From: Caballeronia zhejiangensis
Lineage (GTDB): Bacteria > Pseudomonadota > Gammaproteobacteria > Burkholderiales > Burkholderiaceae
DNA length: 64,000 nucleotides
Assembly: GCF_000698575.1 (NCBI RefSeq)
Contig: NZ_JFHD01000025.1
Span: forward strand, 35,710-99,709
Direction: 5' to 3'
A model generated the notes under the pieces. The model saw only the letters and a list, made by a program, of their open reading frames with translations, had not been told where the DNA came from and made no database searches. A program made the position numbers and the translations under genes. Numbering within the stretch: the first letter of the stretch is position 1; each line of letters begins with the position of its first letter. Shown here piece after piece: positions 25,300 through 34,023 of the stretch.

Positions 25300-28281
25300 T
25301 TACAGCGTGCGAGCCACTTCCGTCACTTCGAAGACTTCGAACTGATCGCCTTCGACGATATCGCTGAAGTTCTTGATCGACATACCGCACTCGAAGCCCT
25401 GACGCACTTCCTTGACGTCGTCCTTGAAGCGCTTGAGCGAATCGAGCTCGCCGGTGTGAATCACGACGTTGTTGCGGATCACGCGCACCGACGAGGAACG
25501 CTTGACCACGCCGTCCGTGACCATACAACCCGCGATCAGGCCGACCTTCGGCACGCGGATGACCTGGCGCACCTCGACCATGCCCGTCACCGTTTCGCGC
25601 TTCTCCGGCGCGAGCATGCCGGACATCGCCGCCTTCACCTCATCCACTGCGTCATAGATGATGTTGTAGTAGCGGATGTCGATGCCGTTCGCCTCGGCCA
25701 CCTTGCGCGCCTGAGCATCCGCACGCGTGTTGAAGCCGATGATGACCGCCTTCGATGCCGTCGCCAGGTTGACGTCCGATTCGCTGATCGCGCCAACCGC
25801 GCTGTGCACGATCTGCACGCGCACCTCGTTGGTCGACAGCTTCTGCAGCGACTGGACCAGCGCTTCCTGCGAGCCCTGCACGTCCGCCTTGACGATGAGC
25901 GGCAGGTTCTGCACTTCGCCTTCGCCCATCTGCTCGAGCATGTTCTCGAGCTTGGCGGCCTGTTGCTTCGCAAGCTTGACGTCGCGGAACTTGCCCTGAC
26001 GGAACAGCGCAATTTCGCGCGCCTTGCGCTCGTCCGGCAGCACGATGACTTCCTCGCCCGCCGCCGGCACTTCCGACAGACCCTGGATTTCCACCGGGAT
26101 CGACGGACCCGCCGTCTTCGTCGGCTTGCCGGTTTCGTCGAGCATGGCTCGCACGCGACCGTAGGCGCTGCCCGCGAGAACCACGTCGCCGCGGTTCAGC
26201 GTGCCCGACTGCACCAGAATGGTCGCGACCGGGCCCTTGCCCTTGTCCAGCTTCGCTTCGATGACGAGACCCTTCGCAGCGGCTTCCACCGGCGCGGTGA
26301 GTTCCAGCACTTCGGCTTGCAGCGACACGTTTTCGAGCAGATCGTCGATGCCCCGGCCGGTCTTCGCCGACACTTCGATGAACGGCGAATCGCCGCCGTA
26401 CTCTTCCGGCACCACGCCTTCCGCGACGAGTTCCTGCTTCACGCGGTCGGGGTTCGCTTCCGGCTTGTCGATCTTGTTGATCGCAACGACGATCGGCACG
26501 CCGCCCGCCTTCGCGTGAGCGATCGCTTCCTTCGTCTGCGGCATCACGCCGTCGTCGGCTGCGACCACCAGAATGACGATGTCGGTCGCTTTCGCGCCGC
26601 GCGCACGCATGGCCGTGAAGGCCTCGTGACCCGGCGTGTCGAGGAAGGTGATGACGCCGCGCGGCGTATCGACGTGATATGCGCCGATATGCTGCGTGAT
26701 GCCGCCCGCTTCGCCCGCCGCCACTTTCGCGCGACGGATGTAGTCCAGCAGCGAGGTCTTGCCGTGGTCGACGTGACCCATGACGGTGACAACCGGCGGA
26801 CGCGGCAGCTTCTCTGCCGTTTCCTCGGTGGTTTCGCCTTCGATCAGCAACGCTTCCGGGTCGTCCAGCTTCGCCGCGACCGCGCGATGGCCCAGTTCCT
26901 CGACGACGATCATCGCCGTTTCCTGGTCCAGCACCTGGTTGATCGTGACCATCTGGCCGAGCTTCATCATCACCTTGATGACTTCCGAAGCCTTCACCGA
27001 CATCTTGTGCGCGAGGTCCGCGACGGAAATGGTTTCCGGCACGTGCACTTCACGGACGATCGGCTCGGTCGGCGCCTGGAATGACGTCTGTTCCTGATGC
27101 TTGCCGCGACCCTTCGGACCGCCGCGCCAGCCGCGATCGACACCACCGCTCGAATCGCCACGCGTCTTCATGCCGCGACGCTTCGATGCGTCGTCCTGCT
27201 GCCAGCCGCCCTTGCCAGCCTTCTTCTTGTCGCCGGCGCCTGCGGGAGCCGTCGATGCGGGTGCCGGCGCGCCTGCAGCCGGCTTCTTCGCCGCTGCGGG
27301 ACGTGCCGCCTGCGCGCCTTCCGGCTTCGCGGGCTTGTGCAGCGTGCCCTTCGCTTCGGCGGCCTTCGCCGCTTCGGCGGGCTTCGGTGCAGGCGCGGGT
27401 TCCGGCGCCTTTACTTGCGCCTTGCGCGGGGTGTTCATCATTTCGCGGATCGCGCGGGCTTCGGCTTCCGCCGCCGCACGGCGCTTCGCGATGGCTTCCT
27501 GCTCGAGCCGAGCCTTTTCGGCCTTCGCCTTCGCGTCTTCTTCCGCCTTCTTCGCGGCTTCACGCTGCGCGGCACGCTCGCTCGCAGCCTTCTCTTCCGC
27601 TGCCTTTTCGGCGGCTTCGCGCTGCGCGGTGTCGTCCTGCTTCGGTTCCGGCTTCGCTTCGACGGCCGGTTGCGTGCGCGCTTCCTGACGCGCAGCCTGC
27701 GCCGCACGCGAGATTTCGGCAGCCTGAGCCGCAGCCGCCGCGCGGCGCGCCGCTTCCTCTTCCTGCTTCTTGCGCTCGGCTTCCGCCGCTTCCTCGCGAG
27801 CGCGGCGCTCGGCTTCTTCGCGCTCCAGCTTCGCCTGCTGTTCCTTCAGCTCGCGCTCTTCGCGCTCGAGCTGCTCGGCGGCACGGCGCGCTTCTTCCTC
27901 GCGACGCTGCAGTTCGGCTTCGTCGACTTCCGGCTCTTCGACGTGATTCGGCGCGGCCTCGGCCTGCTCCACACCGGTTTCGTCGCGTTTCACGAAAACA
28001 CGCTTCTTGCGCACCTCGACCTGAATGGTGCGAGCTTTACCCGTTGCGTCGGATTGCTTGATTTCCGACGTATGCCGGCGGGTCAAAGTGATCTTGCGCT
28101 TGTCGGCGTCGGCGGAACCGTGCGACTTGCGCAAATGATCGAGCAGACGCGCCTTGTCCGTCTCGGACAGATCGTCGTTCGCGCTCGCTTTCTGGACGCC
28201 AGCCGCCTGCAACTGCTCGAGCAGGACGCCCGCAGGCATTTTGAGTTCCGCGGCAAATTGGGCTACGTTGTTACTCGCCAT
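25300..28281 (-). CDS. infB: translation initiation factor IF-2
   Basis: The product has 993 residues. It starts with the IF2_N domain (NNVAQFAAELKMPAGVLLEQL), then a long charged coiled coil rich in E/R/A/Q (~120-290), and a Lys/Ala/Pro linker with a Gly-rich segment near residue 380. A second IF2_N-like motif follows, then the G domain with GHVDHGKT near 502-509, DTPGHEAF and NKID, and finally the C-terminal domains that bind fMet-tRNA. It delivers initiator tRNA to the 30S subunit. A 7-bp hairpin (28296-28313) sits in the leader just upstream of its ribosome site. Confidence 0.97.
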   Translation of the reverse strand: MASNNVAQFAAELKMPAGVLLEQLQAAGVQKASANDDLSETDKARLLDHLRKSHGSADADKRKITLTRRHTSEIKQSDATGKARTIQVEVRKKRVFVKRDETGVEQAEAAPNHVEEPEVDEAELQRREEEARRAAEQLEREERELKEQQAKLEREEAERRAREEAAEAERKKQEEEAARRAAAAAQAAEISRAAQAARQEARTQPAVEAKPEPKQDDTAQREAAEKAAEEKAASERAAQREAAKKAEEDAKAKAEKARLEQEAIAKRRAAAEAEARAIREMMNTPRKAQVKAPEPAPAPKPAEAAKAAEAKGTLHKPAKPEGAQAARPAAAKKPAAGAPAPASTAPAGAGDKKKAGKGGWQQDDASKRRGMKTRGDSSGGVDRGWRGGPKGRGKHQEQTSFQAPTEPIVREVHVPETISVADLAHKMSVKASEVIKVMMKLGQMVTINQVLDQETAMIVVEELGHRAVAAKLDDPEALLIEGETTEETAEKLPRPPVVTVMGHVDHGKTSLLDYIRRAKVAAGEAGGITQHIGAYHVDTPRGVITFLDTPGHEAFTAMRARGAKATDIVILVVAADDGVMPQTKEAIAHAKAGGVPIVVAINKIDKPEANPDRVKQELVAEGVVPEEYGGDSPFIEVSAKTGRGIDDLLENVSLQAEVLELTAPVEAAAKGLVIEAKLDKGKGPVATILVQSGTLNRGDVVLAGSAYGRVRAMLDETGKPTKTAGPSIPVEIQGLSEVPAAGEEVIVLPDERKAREIALFRQGKFRDVKLAKQQAAKLENMLEQMGEGEVQNLPLIVKADVQGSQEALVQSLQKLSTNEVRVQIVHSAVGAISESDVNLATASKAVIIGFNTRADAQARKVAEANGIDIRYYNIIYDAVDEVKAAMSGMLAPEKRETVTGMVEVRQVIRVPKVGLIAGCMVTDGVVKRSSSVRVIRNNVVIHTGELDSLKRFKDDVKEVRQGFECGMSIKNFSDIVEGDQFEVFEVTEVARTL

Positions 28282-28374
28282 TCATTCCTCTTGATGCAAG
28301 GACCAATCCTTGCGGTTAGATCGGGGTCACGCGGCCAGACAGGCCGCCAAATATCAGTGCGCCATGGTCATTTC

Positions 28375-29850
28375 TCACTGGAACCAGTGTTCACGTGCTT
28401 TCATGATCAACGCCTTAGCGGCATCCTCTTGCATTCCGGTCATTTCGACCAGTTCATCTACTGCCAGCTCCGCGAGATCGTCGCGGGTCTGAATCTGGTG
28501 CTCGGCGAGCTTTGCGAGAAGCTCGTTGTCCATGCCGTCGAGGCTCTTCAAATCGAGGGCAACACCTTCCACCTTCTCTTCGTTGGCGATCGCCATCGTG
28601 AGGAGCGCGTCGCGCGAGCGATTGCGCAGCTCGTGCACGGTGTCTTCGTCGAACGCTTCGATTTCGAGCATTTCGTTGAGCGGCACGTAGGCGATTTCTT
28701 CGAGACTCGTGAAGCCTTCGTCGATCAGGATGTCGGCGACTTCCTCGTCCACATCCAGACGCGCCATGAACAGGTCGCGCAACTTGCCACGCTCTTCGTT
28801 CTGCTTCAGCGCGGACTCGTCCGGCGTCATGATATTGATTTGCCAGCCGGTGAGTTCGCTCGCGAGCCTCACGTTCTGGCCGGCGCGGCCGATGGCGACG
28901 GCGAGCTCGTTTTCGTCCACGACGACGTCCATCGAATGCTTTTCTTCATCGACGACGATCGACTGGACGGCTGCCGGCGCGAGAGCGCCGATCACGAACT
29001 GCGCGGGATCTTCCGACCATAGCACGATGTCGACGTTCTCGCCACCGAGCTCGTTACGCACGGCCTGCACGCGCGAACCGCGGATGCCGACGCAAGTGCC
29101 GATAGGATCGATCCGCTTGTCGTAGGCGATCACGCCGATTTTCGCACGCACGCCGGGATCGCGCGCGGCGGCCTTGATTTCCAGCAGACCTTGCTCGATT
29201 TCCGGTACTTCGAGTTCGAACAGCTTCATCAGGAACTCGGGCGCGGTGCGCGAGAGTTCGATCTGCGGGCCGCGCGCGGTGCGGTCGACCTTCGCGATGT
29301 ACGCGCGCACGCGGTCGCCCACGCGCAGGTTTTCCTTCGGAATCAGCTGGTCGCGGCGCAGCAGCGCTTCGACACGGCCCGACTCGACAATGAAATTACC
29401 CTTGTCCAGGCGCTTCACCGAGCCGGTCATGATCTTTTCGCCGCGCTCGAGGAAGTCGTTCAGAATCTGTTCGCGCTCGGCGTCGCGCACCTTCTGCAGG
29501 ATCACCTGCTTGGCGGCCTGCGCGCCGATACGGCCGAATTCGATCGACGGAATCGGCTCCTCGATGAATTCGTCAACTTGCGCGTCGGGCTTTTGCTCCT
29601 TCGCTTCGAACAGCAGGATTTCCTGATCCGGCTCTTGCAGGCCGGCCTCGTCCGGCACGACGCGCCAGCGGCGGAAAGTTTCGTGTTCGCCGCTCTCACG
29701 GTCGATGGCGACACGAATATCCACGTCTTCCTCGAAGAGCTTCTTCGTTGCCGAAGCAAGCGCAGCTTCCAGCGCTGCGTACACGACGTCCTTGTTGACG
29801 TTCTTTTCGCGTGCCAGCGCATCCGCCAGCATCAATACTTCGCGACTCAT
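28375..29850 (-). CDS. nusA: transcription termination/antitermination factor NusA
   Basis: The 491-residue product contains the N-terminal RNA polymerase-binding domain, an S1 domain (~135-200, GSVKRLDKGNFIVE), two KH domains (ACVGIRGSRVQAVRNELGGENVD and VAIGRAGQNVRLASELTGW), and two acidic C-terminal repeats ending in LIMKAREHWFQ. It modulates pausing, termination and antitermination. The ATG overlaps the rimP stop (ATGA). A terminator-like structure in the operon leader makes autoregulation by NusA attractive. Confidence 0.96.
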   Translation of the reverse strand: MSREVLMLADALAREKNVNKDVVYAALEAALASATKKLFEEDVDIRVAIDRESGEHETFRRWRVVPDEAGLQEPDQEILLFEAKEQKPDAQVDEFIEEPIPSIEFGRIGAQAAKQVILQKVRDAEREQILNDFLERGEKIMTGSVKRLDKGNFIVESGRVEALLRRDQLIPKENLRVGDRVRAYIAKVDRTARGPQIELSRTAPEFLMKLFELEVPEIEQGLLEIKAAARDPGVRAKIGVIAYDKRIDPIGTCVGIRGSRVQAVRNELGGENVDIVLWSEDPAQFVIGALAPAAVQSIVVDEEKHSMDVVVDENELAVAIGRAGQNVRLASELTGWQINIMTPDESALKQNEERGKLRDLFMARLDVDEEVADILIDEGFTSLEEIAYVPLNEMLEIEAFDEDTVHELRNRSRDALLTMAIANEEKVEGVALDLKSLDGMDNELLAKLAEHQIQTRDDLAELAVDELVEMTGMQEDAAKALIMKAREHWFQ

Positions 29851-30305
29851 TGTTTGCGGCTCCTAAAGTCAACCTTGGGGACGAGACGTGCCTTATCGAG
29901 GTCCGCGAGCGTGAAATCGAGCATCGCAGCGCCGTCCTTCCCTTCAAATTCCAATCCGATCGTTTCGCCGTCAGGGGCGTGCAGGATGCCGCGGAACGAC
30001 TTGCGCCCGTCCAGCGGCTTCTTCAATGTAATGGCGACTTCGCTCCCCGCGAAGCGCTCGAAATCCGCCAGTTTCTTGAGCGGGCGGTCGAGCCCCGGCG
30101 ACGATACTTCGAGCCGGTCGTAGTCGATGTTCTCGACTTCAAACAAATATTGGAGCTGACGGGTGACCTTCTCGCAGTCTTCGATCGCGATACCAGCCGG
30201 CTGGTCGATGTAGACACGCAGCATGCCGCCTCCCGAACGCTCGAGATCGACAAGCTCGTAGCCAAGGCTCGAGACCGTGGTTTCAATCAATTCCGTCAGT
30301 TGCAC
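29847..30305 (-). CDS. rimP: ribosome maturation factor RimP
   Basis: I place the start at GTG 30305 (VQLTELIETTVSSLGYELVDLE), the conserved RimP beginning, giving 152 residues. The open frame extends to 30434 but that stretch runs through the terminator and is unlike the family. The body has GGGMLRVYIDQPAGIAIEDCE and VSSPGLDRPLKK, the signature of the family. RimP is needed for 30S assembly. It is the first gene of the nusA-infB cluster and overlaps nusA by 4 nt. Confidence 0.92.
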   Translation of the reverse strand: MQLTELIETTVSSLGYELVDLERSGGGMLRVYIDQPAGIAIEDCEKVTRQLQYLFEVENIDYDRLEVSSPGLDRPLKKLADFERFAGSEVAITLKKPLDGRKSFRGILHAPDGETIGLEFEGKDGAAMLDFTLADLDKARLVPKVDFRSRKQ

Positions 30306-30407
30306 AGTAACTCCAAGGTGTTCGCGCGCTCCACGCCGAAACACCTGCGGGCGAGCGCCTTCATGCGGGCGCGCACCCCTGCTCCCGAGATGCCGAACCG
30401 AATAGCC

Positions 30408-30431
30408 AAAAAAAAATGGGCGCAACGCCCA
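30408..30431 (-). terminator. leader terminator (candidate attenuator) of rimP-nusA-infB
   Basis: On the minus strand, TGGGCG-TTG-CGCCCA is followed by nine Ts (30416-30408). It lies about 60-80 nt downstream of the promoter at 30495-30523 and about 100 nt upstream of rimP, so it falls in the operon leader rather than at the end of rluB. Confidence 0.7.
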
Positions 30432-30494
30432 CATTTTTCAACCGAGGTCGCACTCAGGGCAGCGAAAGAAAACTACGTGCCCAGCGACTTCATG

Positions 30495-30523
30495 ATTTTA
30501 GCCATTTTTCAGGATAAACGCAA
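30495..30523 (-). promoter_or_regulatory. promoter of rimP-nusA-infB operon
   Basis: The minus strand shows TTGCGT (30523-30518), 17 bp, TAAAAT (30500-30495). Transcription would start near 30488 and run straight into the U9 hairpin. Confidence 0.6.
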
Positions 30524-30607
30524 ACGTAACGCGCACTTTCGCCCCTGTTGGACCCGGTTTCACGCCGGTTTGTCCTAACGATCAGAAAGAGCGAAACGCG
30601 AGATTTT

Positions 30608-30664
30608 CGTCGCCGGGGGCGGACCGATGCTTCGCATCCCGCTTTTGGACTTCCCCCGGCGACG
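30608..30664. other. 57-nt nested hairpin downstream of rluB
   Basis: CGTCGCCGGGGG (30608-30619) pairs perfectly with 30653-30664. The 33-nt loop contains its own GATGC-TTC-GCATC hairpin. It starts 27 nt after the rluB stop. The tail on the minus strand is only GAAAATCT, so as a terminator it would be weak; it may instead be a stability element or part of a small RNA. Confidence 0.5.
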
Positions 30665-30690
30665 TCTTTGCGATTTTTTACATATCGCGC

Positions 30691-32580
30691 TCAGCGGCCG
30701 CGCGAGCGATTACGCGCGCCCCGGCCCGCGCCGCCGGCTTTGTTCTGGCCAGCGCCCTGCTGTCCGCCGCCCTGGCGATTGCCCCGCGGTGCGTTGCCAC
30801 CGGCGGCACGCTTGCCGGCGCCGCCCGCGCCCTGCGGACCGCCGCCTTGCGGACGCGCGCCGCGCGGACCCGGCCGTGCGCCGTTAGCGCGATTGCCGTT
30901 GGGCTCGTTGCCGATGCGGTTGCCGTTCGGCTCCCGGCCGCCGCGACGGCCCATGCCGCCCCCGTTGCCTGCATTGCCCGTGTTGCCGCCGAATCCGCCC
31001 ATGCCGCCGAGCCCGAAGCTGCCCGGCACACCGCCCGGCTGGCCGCGCCGGCCGCCGCGTCCCGGCGTCTGCTGCTGCGTCATGCGCGAGTGCGAGCTCA
31101 GCACCGGCTCGCGCGTGATGAAGCCCATCGACGTCTGCATCGGATCGGGTTGCACACGCGGCGCGGCGCTGCGTCCGCCCTTCTCGGCCGTCGGCAATTT
31201 CAGCCCGACCGACGCCATCAGGCTGCGCACCTGATTGTCCTCGAGCTCTTCCCAGCGGCCGCGCTTCAGGCCGCGCGGCAGCGCGATCGGACCATGACGC
31301 GTGCGGATCAGGCGGCTCACCATCAGGCCGGCCGCCTCGAACATACGGCGCACTTCGCGATTCCGGCCTTCCGCCAGCGCGACGTGATACCAGTGATTCG
31401 TGCCTTCGCCGCCGCCGTCCTGGATGCGCAAGAAGTTGGCGGGACCGTCGTCGAGCTCGACGCCTTTCAGCAGCTTCTGCTTCATCGCCTCGGACAGTTG
31501 TCCGACCACGCGCACCGCGTACTCACGCTCGACGCTGTAGCGCGGATGCATGAAGCGGTTCGCCAGATCGCCGGACGTCGTGAGCAACAGCAGGCCTTCC
31601 GTATTGAAGTCGAGACGCCCGACCGCGAGCCATTTGGCGGTTTTCATCGACGGCAGCTTGTCGAACACGGACGGACGCCCTTCCGGGTCGGCATGGCTGA
31701 CGATCTCGCCCGTCGGCTTGTGATACAGCAGGATGCGCGGCGGCTTGCTCGCGAGCTTGCGCTTGAGCGGCTTGCCGTTGATGCGCACCTGATCGGTCGG
31801 CATGATGCGCTGGCCGATATGCGCCGGCTCGCCGTTCACCGATACGCGCCCGGCGATGATCAACTCTTCCATGTCGCGCCGCGAACCCATGCCCGCATCC
31901 GCGAGCACCTTGTGCAGCTTCGGCGCGTCTTCGTCCGGTTCCAGCACGCGCTTTTGCGGTGCATTGCGGCCGCGTCGCAGCATCGGGGCGCGCACGCCGG
32001 CCGAACCGTTGTCGGCGTCGAAGGCCGGCGAGGTCACGTAGGCGAACACGTCGTCGACGGCTGCAGCAGCCGCGCTCTCGACGGTCGCCGGTCCCGCGTC
32101 GCTGCGCTTGCCGCGCTTTTGCTGCGGCGGATTCTTGCGCCGGCCGCCTTCGCGCGGCGCGGGCGCGGCGGCCTGTACGCCGGCCTCGTCCGCTGCTTCG
32201 ACGCCGGTTTCGCCCGCTTCCGCGCGCGCGCTCTTGCGGCCGCGCGGACTCGCCCCTTCGCCCTTGCGCGGCTTCGCGCCCGGATCCTTGCGCGGGGTAC
32301 GCACTTGTGCCGCCACGACGCCATCGGGCGGCGTCTCGTTGACGGCGCCCGGCGCGCCTGGCGCAGCGTCGGCGCCCTTGGTCTTCGCGACAGCGCGACG
32401 CCGTGCGATCAGGCTGCGCGGCCCGCGGCGCAATCCGCGGCGCGGACGGTCATCGCCCTCGCCGCCTTCATCGGCGCGGTCGGTGCGCGTGCTGTCGCCG
32501 GCATCGGCCGACTCAGGTGCGTCCGCGGCGTGCACGGGGCGCGCGGATTCAGGCGAATCGCTGTCGTGGGAGTGTGTCAA
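30691..32580 (-). CDS. rluB: 23S rRNA pseudouridine-2605 synthase RluB, with long disordered flanks
   Basis: No ATG fits. I prefer the TTG at 32580, which has GAGG five bases upstream and gives 629 residues; a second TTG at 32625 is possible. An S4 RNA-binding domain starts near residue 221 (KLHKVLADAGMGSRRDMEELI), and the catalytic aspartate is D324 in GRLDFNTEGLLLLT. The first ~215 residues are Ala/Arg/Pro/Asp-rich low complexity. The last ~120 are Gly/Asn/Arg-rich and RGG-like. The enzyme modifies U2605 of 23S rRNA. The extensions make it more than twice the size of the E. coli protein. Confidence 0.88.
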   Translation of the reverse strand: MTHSHDSDSPESARPVHAADAPESADAGDSTRTDRADEGGEGDDRPRRGLRRGPRSLIARRRAVAKTKGADAAPGAPGAVNETPPDGVVAAQVRTPRKDPGAKPRKGEGASPRGRKSARAEAGETGVEAADEAGVQAAAPAPREGGRRKNPPQQKRGKRSDAGPATVESAAAAAVDDVFAYVTSPAFDADNGSAGVRAPMLRRGRNAPQKRVLEPDEDAPKLHKVLADAGMGSRRDMEELIIAGRVSVNGEPAHIGQRIMPTDQVRINGKPLKRKLASKPPRILLYHKPTGEIVSHADPEGRPSVFDKLPSMKTAKWLAVGRLDFNTEGLLLLTTSGDLANRFMHPRYSVEREYAVRVVGQLSEAMKQKLLKGVELDDGPANFLRIQDGGGEGTNHWYHVALAEGRNREVRRMFEAAGLMVSRLIRTRHGPIALPRGLKRGRWEELEDNQVRSLMASVGLKLPTAEKGGRSAAPRVQPDPMQTSMGFITREPVLSSHSRMTQQQTPGRGGRRGQPGGVPGSFGLGGMGGFGGNTGNAGNGGGMGRRGGREPNGNRIGNEPNGNRANGARPGPRGARPQGGGPQGAGGAGKRAAGGNAPRGNRQGGGQQGAGQNKAGGAGRGARNRSRGR

Positions 32581-32711
32581 AACAACCTCAAATGTCGAAT
32601 CGCGCGCCCGTCGCGGGCGCGTCAAAAAATCCGCTGACCGGTCCGGCTGGTCGTCTCGAAATAATCTTTATGGAGAGCCGGATTGCCAGATCAGGGGCCA
32701 TGCAAATTGCG

Positions 32712-33671
32712 TCAGGCGCGGCGCGCCTTCGGTTCTTCGGAGTCGTCGTCCAGTTCGGCTTCGTTCGATGGACTCGCATCTCTTTCGTCTTCACGCGGCA
32801 TCGGAACGGGCGCATCGTGCGCGGTGCCCAAAGGCTGTGCGTGAATCCCGGCTGTCGACGCGGCGCGCTCGTCCAGCGCATCCGCACGTTCCGTTCCGAG
32901 TCTTTCCTGCTGTTCTTCTGTCTGTTCTTGCTCCGCCGGCCCGGCGGCCGCGCGCTCATCGGCCGAAGCGTCGGGCTCGGCGGATTCCGCCGATTCCAGC
33001 GCTTCAACGGCGAAGACCTGCGCCGGGGCGTCAGGTTCCCCGTCATTCGACGCTTGTGGCGTGGCCGGCGGCTCGATGCCCGCCGGCGGCGCATTCCCGG
33101 CGATGCTGTCGGGAAATTCGATCGAATGCTGCGCGAGCAGCGATGCTTCGAGCTGCGCCGACGGATTGTCCAGCGCGGGCAACTCGTCGAGCGCGGTCAG
33201 GCCGAGATCGTCGAGAAACTGCTTGGTCGTCGCGTACAGTGCCGGGCGGCCCGGCACGTCGCGATGACCGATCACCTCGATCCAGCCACGGTCCTCCAGT
33301 TGCTTCACGACCTGCGTGTTCACCGTCACGCCGCGGATCTCTTCGATATCGCCCCGCGTCACTGGTTGCCGATAGGCAATGATCGCCAGCGTTTCGAGTA
33401 CGGCCCGCGAATACTTGGGCGGCTTTTCCGGGTGCAGCCTGTCGAGATAGGCCCGCATCGCGGGCTTGCTCTGAAAACGCCAGCCCGAGGCAAGCGCGAC
33501 CAGTTCCACGCCGCGTCCCGACCAGTCGGCCTTGAGCGCTTCGAGCAACGTGCGAACGGTATCCGCCGAAATGTCGTCGGCGAACAGCTTGCGCAATTCA
33601 TTCAGCCTCAGCGGTTCCTGCGCGCAAATCAAAGCAGTCTCGAGGACGATCTTCGCCTCTTGGGTATTCAT
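32712..33671 (-). CDS. scpB: segregation and condensation protein ScpB
   Basis: Residues 1-180 contain the two winged-helix domains of ScpB: LRKLFADDISADTVRTLLEAL, then RAVLETLAIIAYRQPVTRGDIEEIRGV and LEDRGWIEVIGHRDVPGRPALYATT. The last ~130 residues are an Ala/Glu/Asp-rich tail not found in short ScpB proteins. ScpB binds ScpA and Smc to form the condensin-like complex. No scpA is adjacent. The gene lies 131 nt upstream of rluB on the same strand, a pairing seen in many bacteria. Confidence 0.92.
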   Translation of the reverse strand: MNTQEAKIVLETALICAQEPLRLNELRKLFADDISADTVRTLLEALKADWSGRGVELVALASGWRFQSKPAMRAYLDRLHPEKPPKYSRAVLETLAIIAYRQPVTRGDIEEIRGVTVNTQVVKQLEDRGWIEVIGHRDVPGRPALYATTKQFLDDLGLTALDELPALDNPSAQLEASLLAQHSIEFPDSIAGNAPPAGIEPPATPQASNDGEPDAPAQVFAVEALESAESAEPDASADERAAAGPAEQEQTEEQQERLGTERADALDERAASTAGIHAQPLGTAHDAPVPMPREDERDASPSNEAELDDDSEEPKARRA

Positions 33672-34023
33672 GCAGCTTGGGTCAACCCTATATGGTCAAT
33701 GATTCAATTCAAATCGAGCTTGCGCAGGACCGAACGCCACCAAAATGGTGCGAACGATAAAGCTGGACGCGGAGTTTCAAGACGCGCTCGCCCGATTGTA
33801 ATCGGTCATATTGATTGGGAGCACGCACCGGGGAGAGGCGTAAAGGGCGATCGGTGAGCGAACGCCGGGCCATCCAGCCGGACGAGGTGGCGCTTTCCTA
33901 GGCGAAAGCGCGTGACTGAGCGCCATATTACGCAAAAACAACCGGGGCGTAAAGGTGATCGATTGATCGGCGCCCGGACTCACTCGACGCCGGTCGTGCG
34001 CGGCCGACGTCGATCGGCACGGC
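33672..34023. other. intergenic region aminotransferase-scpB
   Basis: These 352 bases show no gene or strong structure. A small CACC-AAAAT-GGTG repeat lies at 33738-33750 and presumed scpB promoter sequence near 33680-33720. Confidence 0.5.

Larger units (their letters stand above)
30306..30690. other. intergenic region rluB-rimP
   Basis: These 385 bases carry no gene. In the direction of minus-strand transcription they hold a nested hairpin after rluB (30608-30664), a sigma70 promoter (30495-30523), a U9 terminator/attenuator (30408-30431) and the rimP leader. Confidence 0.7.

Noticed and set aside
29847..30434. A longer RimP starting at 30434
   Set aside because: The extra 43 residues run through the U9 terminator and do not resemble RimP; GTG 30305 matches the family start.
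33738..33750. CACC-AAAAT-GGTG hairpin near scpB
   Set aside because: A four-base stem is too short to support a function.
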